Below are positions 5,382 to 5,777 of a stretch of DNA of 5,777 bases, piece by piece (positions within the stretch are counted from its first letter, which is position 1; each line of letters starts with the position of its first letter). The notes under the pieces were generated by a model that saw only the letters and a program-made list of their open reading frames with translations, had not been told where the DNA came from and made no database searches. The position numbers and the translations under genes were made by a program. The DNA comes from Devosia sp. GTDB lineage: Bacteria > Pseudomonadota > Alphaproteobacteria > Rhizobiales > Devosiaceae. The DNA is taken from assembly GCA_028290225.1 (NCBI GenBank), contig JAQGKH010000287.1:1-5777 (forward strand), read 5' to 3'.

Positions 5382-5672
5382 CTAGGAGGCGGTTTCGGGC
5401 TCGCGCAAGGCGCCCCATTCGGCTTTCCACAGGCCCGGTTCGGCAAGGGCGATCACCACGCGATCGAGCCCGCACTGGGATCGAAGTTCCTCGGCGCGTT
5501 CCAGGGCGACGGGAACGGGGCGCGGAAAATCGGGAACAAGATAGTCGGTTGCGGTGGGACAATGGGTGCAAACCACATCGCCCACCACCCGACCAAGCGA
5601 GCGCCAGATGCTCACCACCACCGCGTCGGGTGGGAAAGCATCAGGCGCGCAGGTTTCGAAAGAAGGTGGCAT
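5382..5672 (-). CDS. Hypothetical protein with CxxC motif, 96 aa
   Basis: This encodes a small protein I do not recognise. It has no signal peptide or membrane segment. Visible features are a hydrophobic segment AVVVSIWRSLGRVVGDVVC (17-35), a C35-T-H-C38 pair, a proline-rich turn (PDFPRPVP, 47-54), an Ala/Glu/Leu helix (56-66) and a strand RVVIALAEP (71-79). With C8 and C67 there are four cysteines in total; metal binding is conceivable but not shown. ATG 5672 is the first ATG in frame, preceded by GGGATAGG (5684-5677) at 4 nt. A TTG at 5714 would add 14 residues but has no ribosome binding site. It is 107 nt upstream of, and on the same strand as, the membrane protein gene, so it may or may not be part of that operon. 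The opposite-strand frame (5280-5675) has a less protein-like composition. Confidence 0.65.
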   Translation of the reverse strand: MPPSFETCAPDAFPPDAVVVSIWRSLGRVVGDVVCTHCPTATDYLVPDFPRPVPVALERAEELRSQCGLDRVVIALAEPGLWKAEWGALREPETAS

Positions 5673-5677
5673 TGAAC

Positions 5678-5707
5678 CTATCCCAGCTTTGCTGCCGAGT
5701 AAGTCAA
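5678..5707 (-). promoter_or_regulatory. Candidate promoter of the 96-aa gene
   Basis: TTGACT (5707-5702) matches the -35 consensus at five of six positions and is followed after 18 nt by GGATAG (5683-5678). The predicted start site would fall on or next to the ATG at 5672, implying a leaderless mRNA. The GGATAGG stretch could instead serve as the ribosome binding site of a longer transcript. Confidence 0.25.
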
Positions 5708-5759
5708 AGACCAAGCGCAGTTAAACGGTTCCAGATTGTGATCGAAACGGGGGAAACAA

Positions 5760-5777
5760 TTGGCAAGTCCGAGCATT
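5760..5777 (+). CDS. Possible start of a divergent gene running off the right edge
   Basis: GGGGGA (5749-5754) lies 5 nt before TTG 5760, which opens a stop-free frame TTG GCA AGT CCG AGC ATT to the window end, encoding (M)ASPSI. A purine-rich Shine-Dalgarno with ideal spacing is the only support. Six codons are too few for any functional statement. Confidence 0.25.

Noticed and set aside
5280..5675. 131-codon plus-strand frame opposite the 96-aa gene
   Set aside because: It is Gly/His/Pro-rich without secondary-structure-like patterning and extends into the operon leader; the minus-strand product looks more protein-like.

Overview
The window is a compact, high-GC stretch that looks like a Hyphomicrobiales-type alphaproteobacterial chromosome. 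That placement rests on the GC-rich codon usage, the PagL-like acyloxyacyl hydrolase homologues and the YhbW-type LLM oxidoreductase. A Devosia or Pelagibacterium relative is a guess, not a result. I saw no mobile element, tRNA, rRNA or CRISPR array. Almost all of the DNA is coding, and genes meet at very short distances (1 to 2 bp between the two convergent pairs).

Left part (1-1494). The window opens in the C-terminal end of a plus-strand HI0933/BaiN-family flavoprotein (stop at 263-265). One base later, two minus-strand paralogous outer-membrane proteins of the PagL-like acyloxyacyl hydrolase family begin, read right to left. The upstream copy (889-1494) keeps the His-x-Ser-Asn motif. The downstream copy (267-803) has His-x-Thr-Asp and is probably altered or inactive. 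A textbook intrinsic terminator (820-849) lies between them, ending 16 bases before the second start codon.

Middle part (1495-2693). A 188-bp divergent spacer holds two GC-rich dyads and candidate promoters for both directions. It is followed by a complete plus-strand LLM-class flavin-dependent oxidoreductase, group 1 (YhbW-like).

Right part (2696-5672). A minus-strand operon of uncharacterised genes contains a 452-aa four-helix membrane protein (3916-5274), a membrane-anchored ClpP-fold serine-protease-like protein (3041-3919) overlapping it by ATGA, and a 103-aa soluble protein (2696-3007) with a strong ribosome binding site. The topology inferred for the first two puts a roughly 225-residue helical domain and the protease-like domain on the same, periplasmic side of the inner membrane, suggesting a shared envelope function. 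Upstream is a 96-aa protein of unknown function with a CxxC motif (5382-5672). A possible divergent plus-strand gene starts just before the right edge (TTG at 5760). The membrane-protein/protease pair is the best candidate here for an undescribed system.
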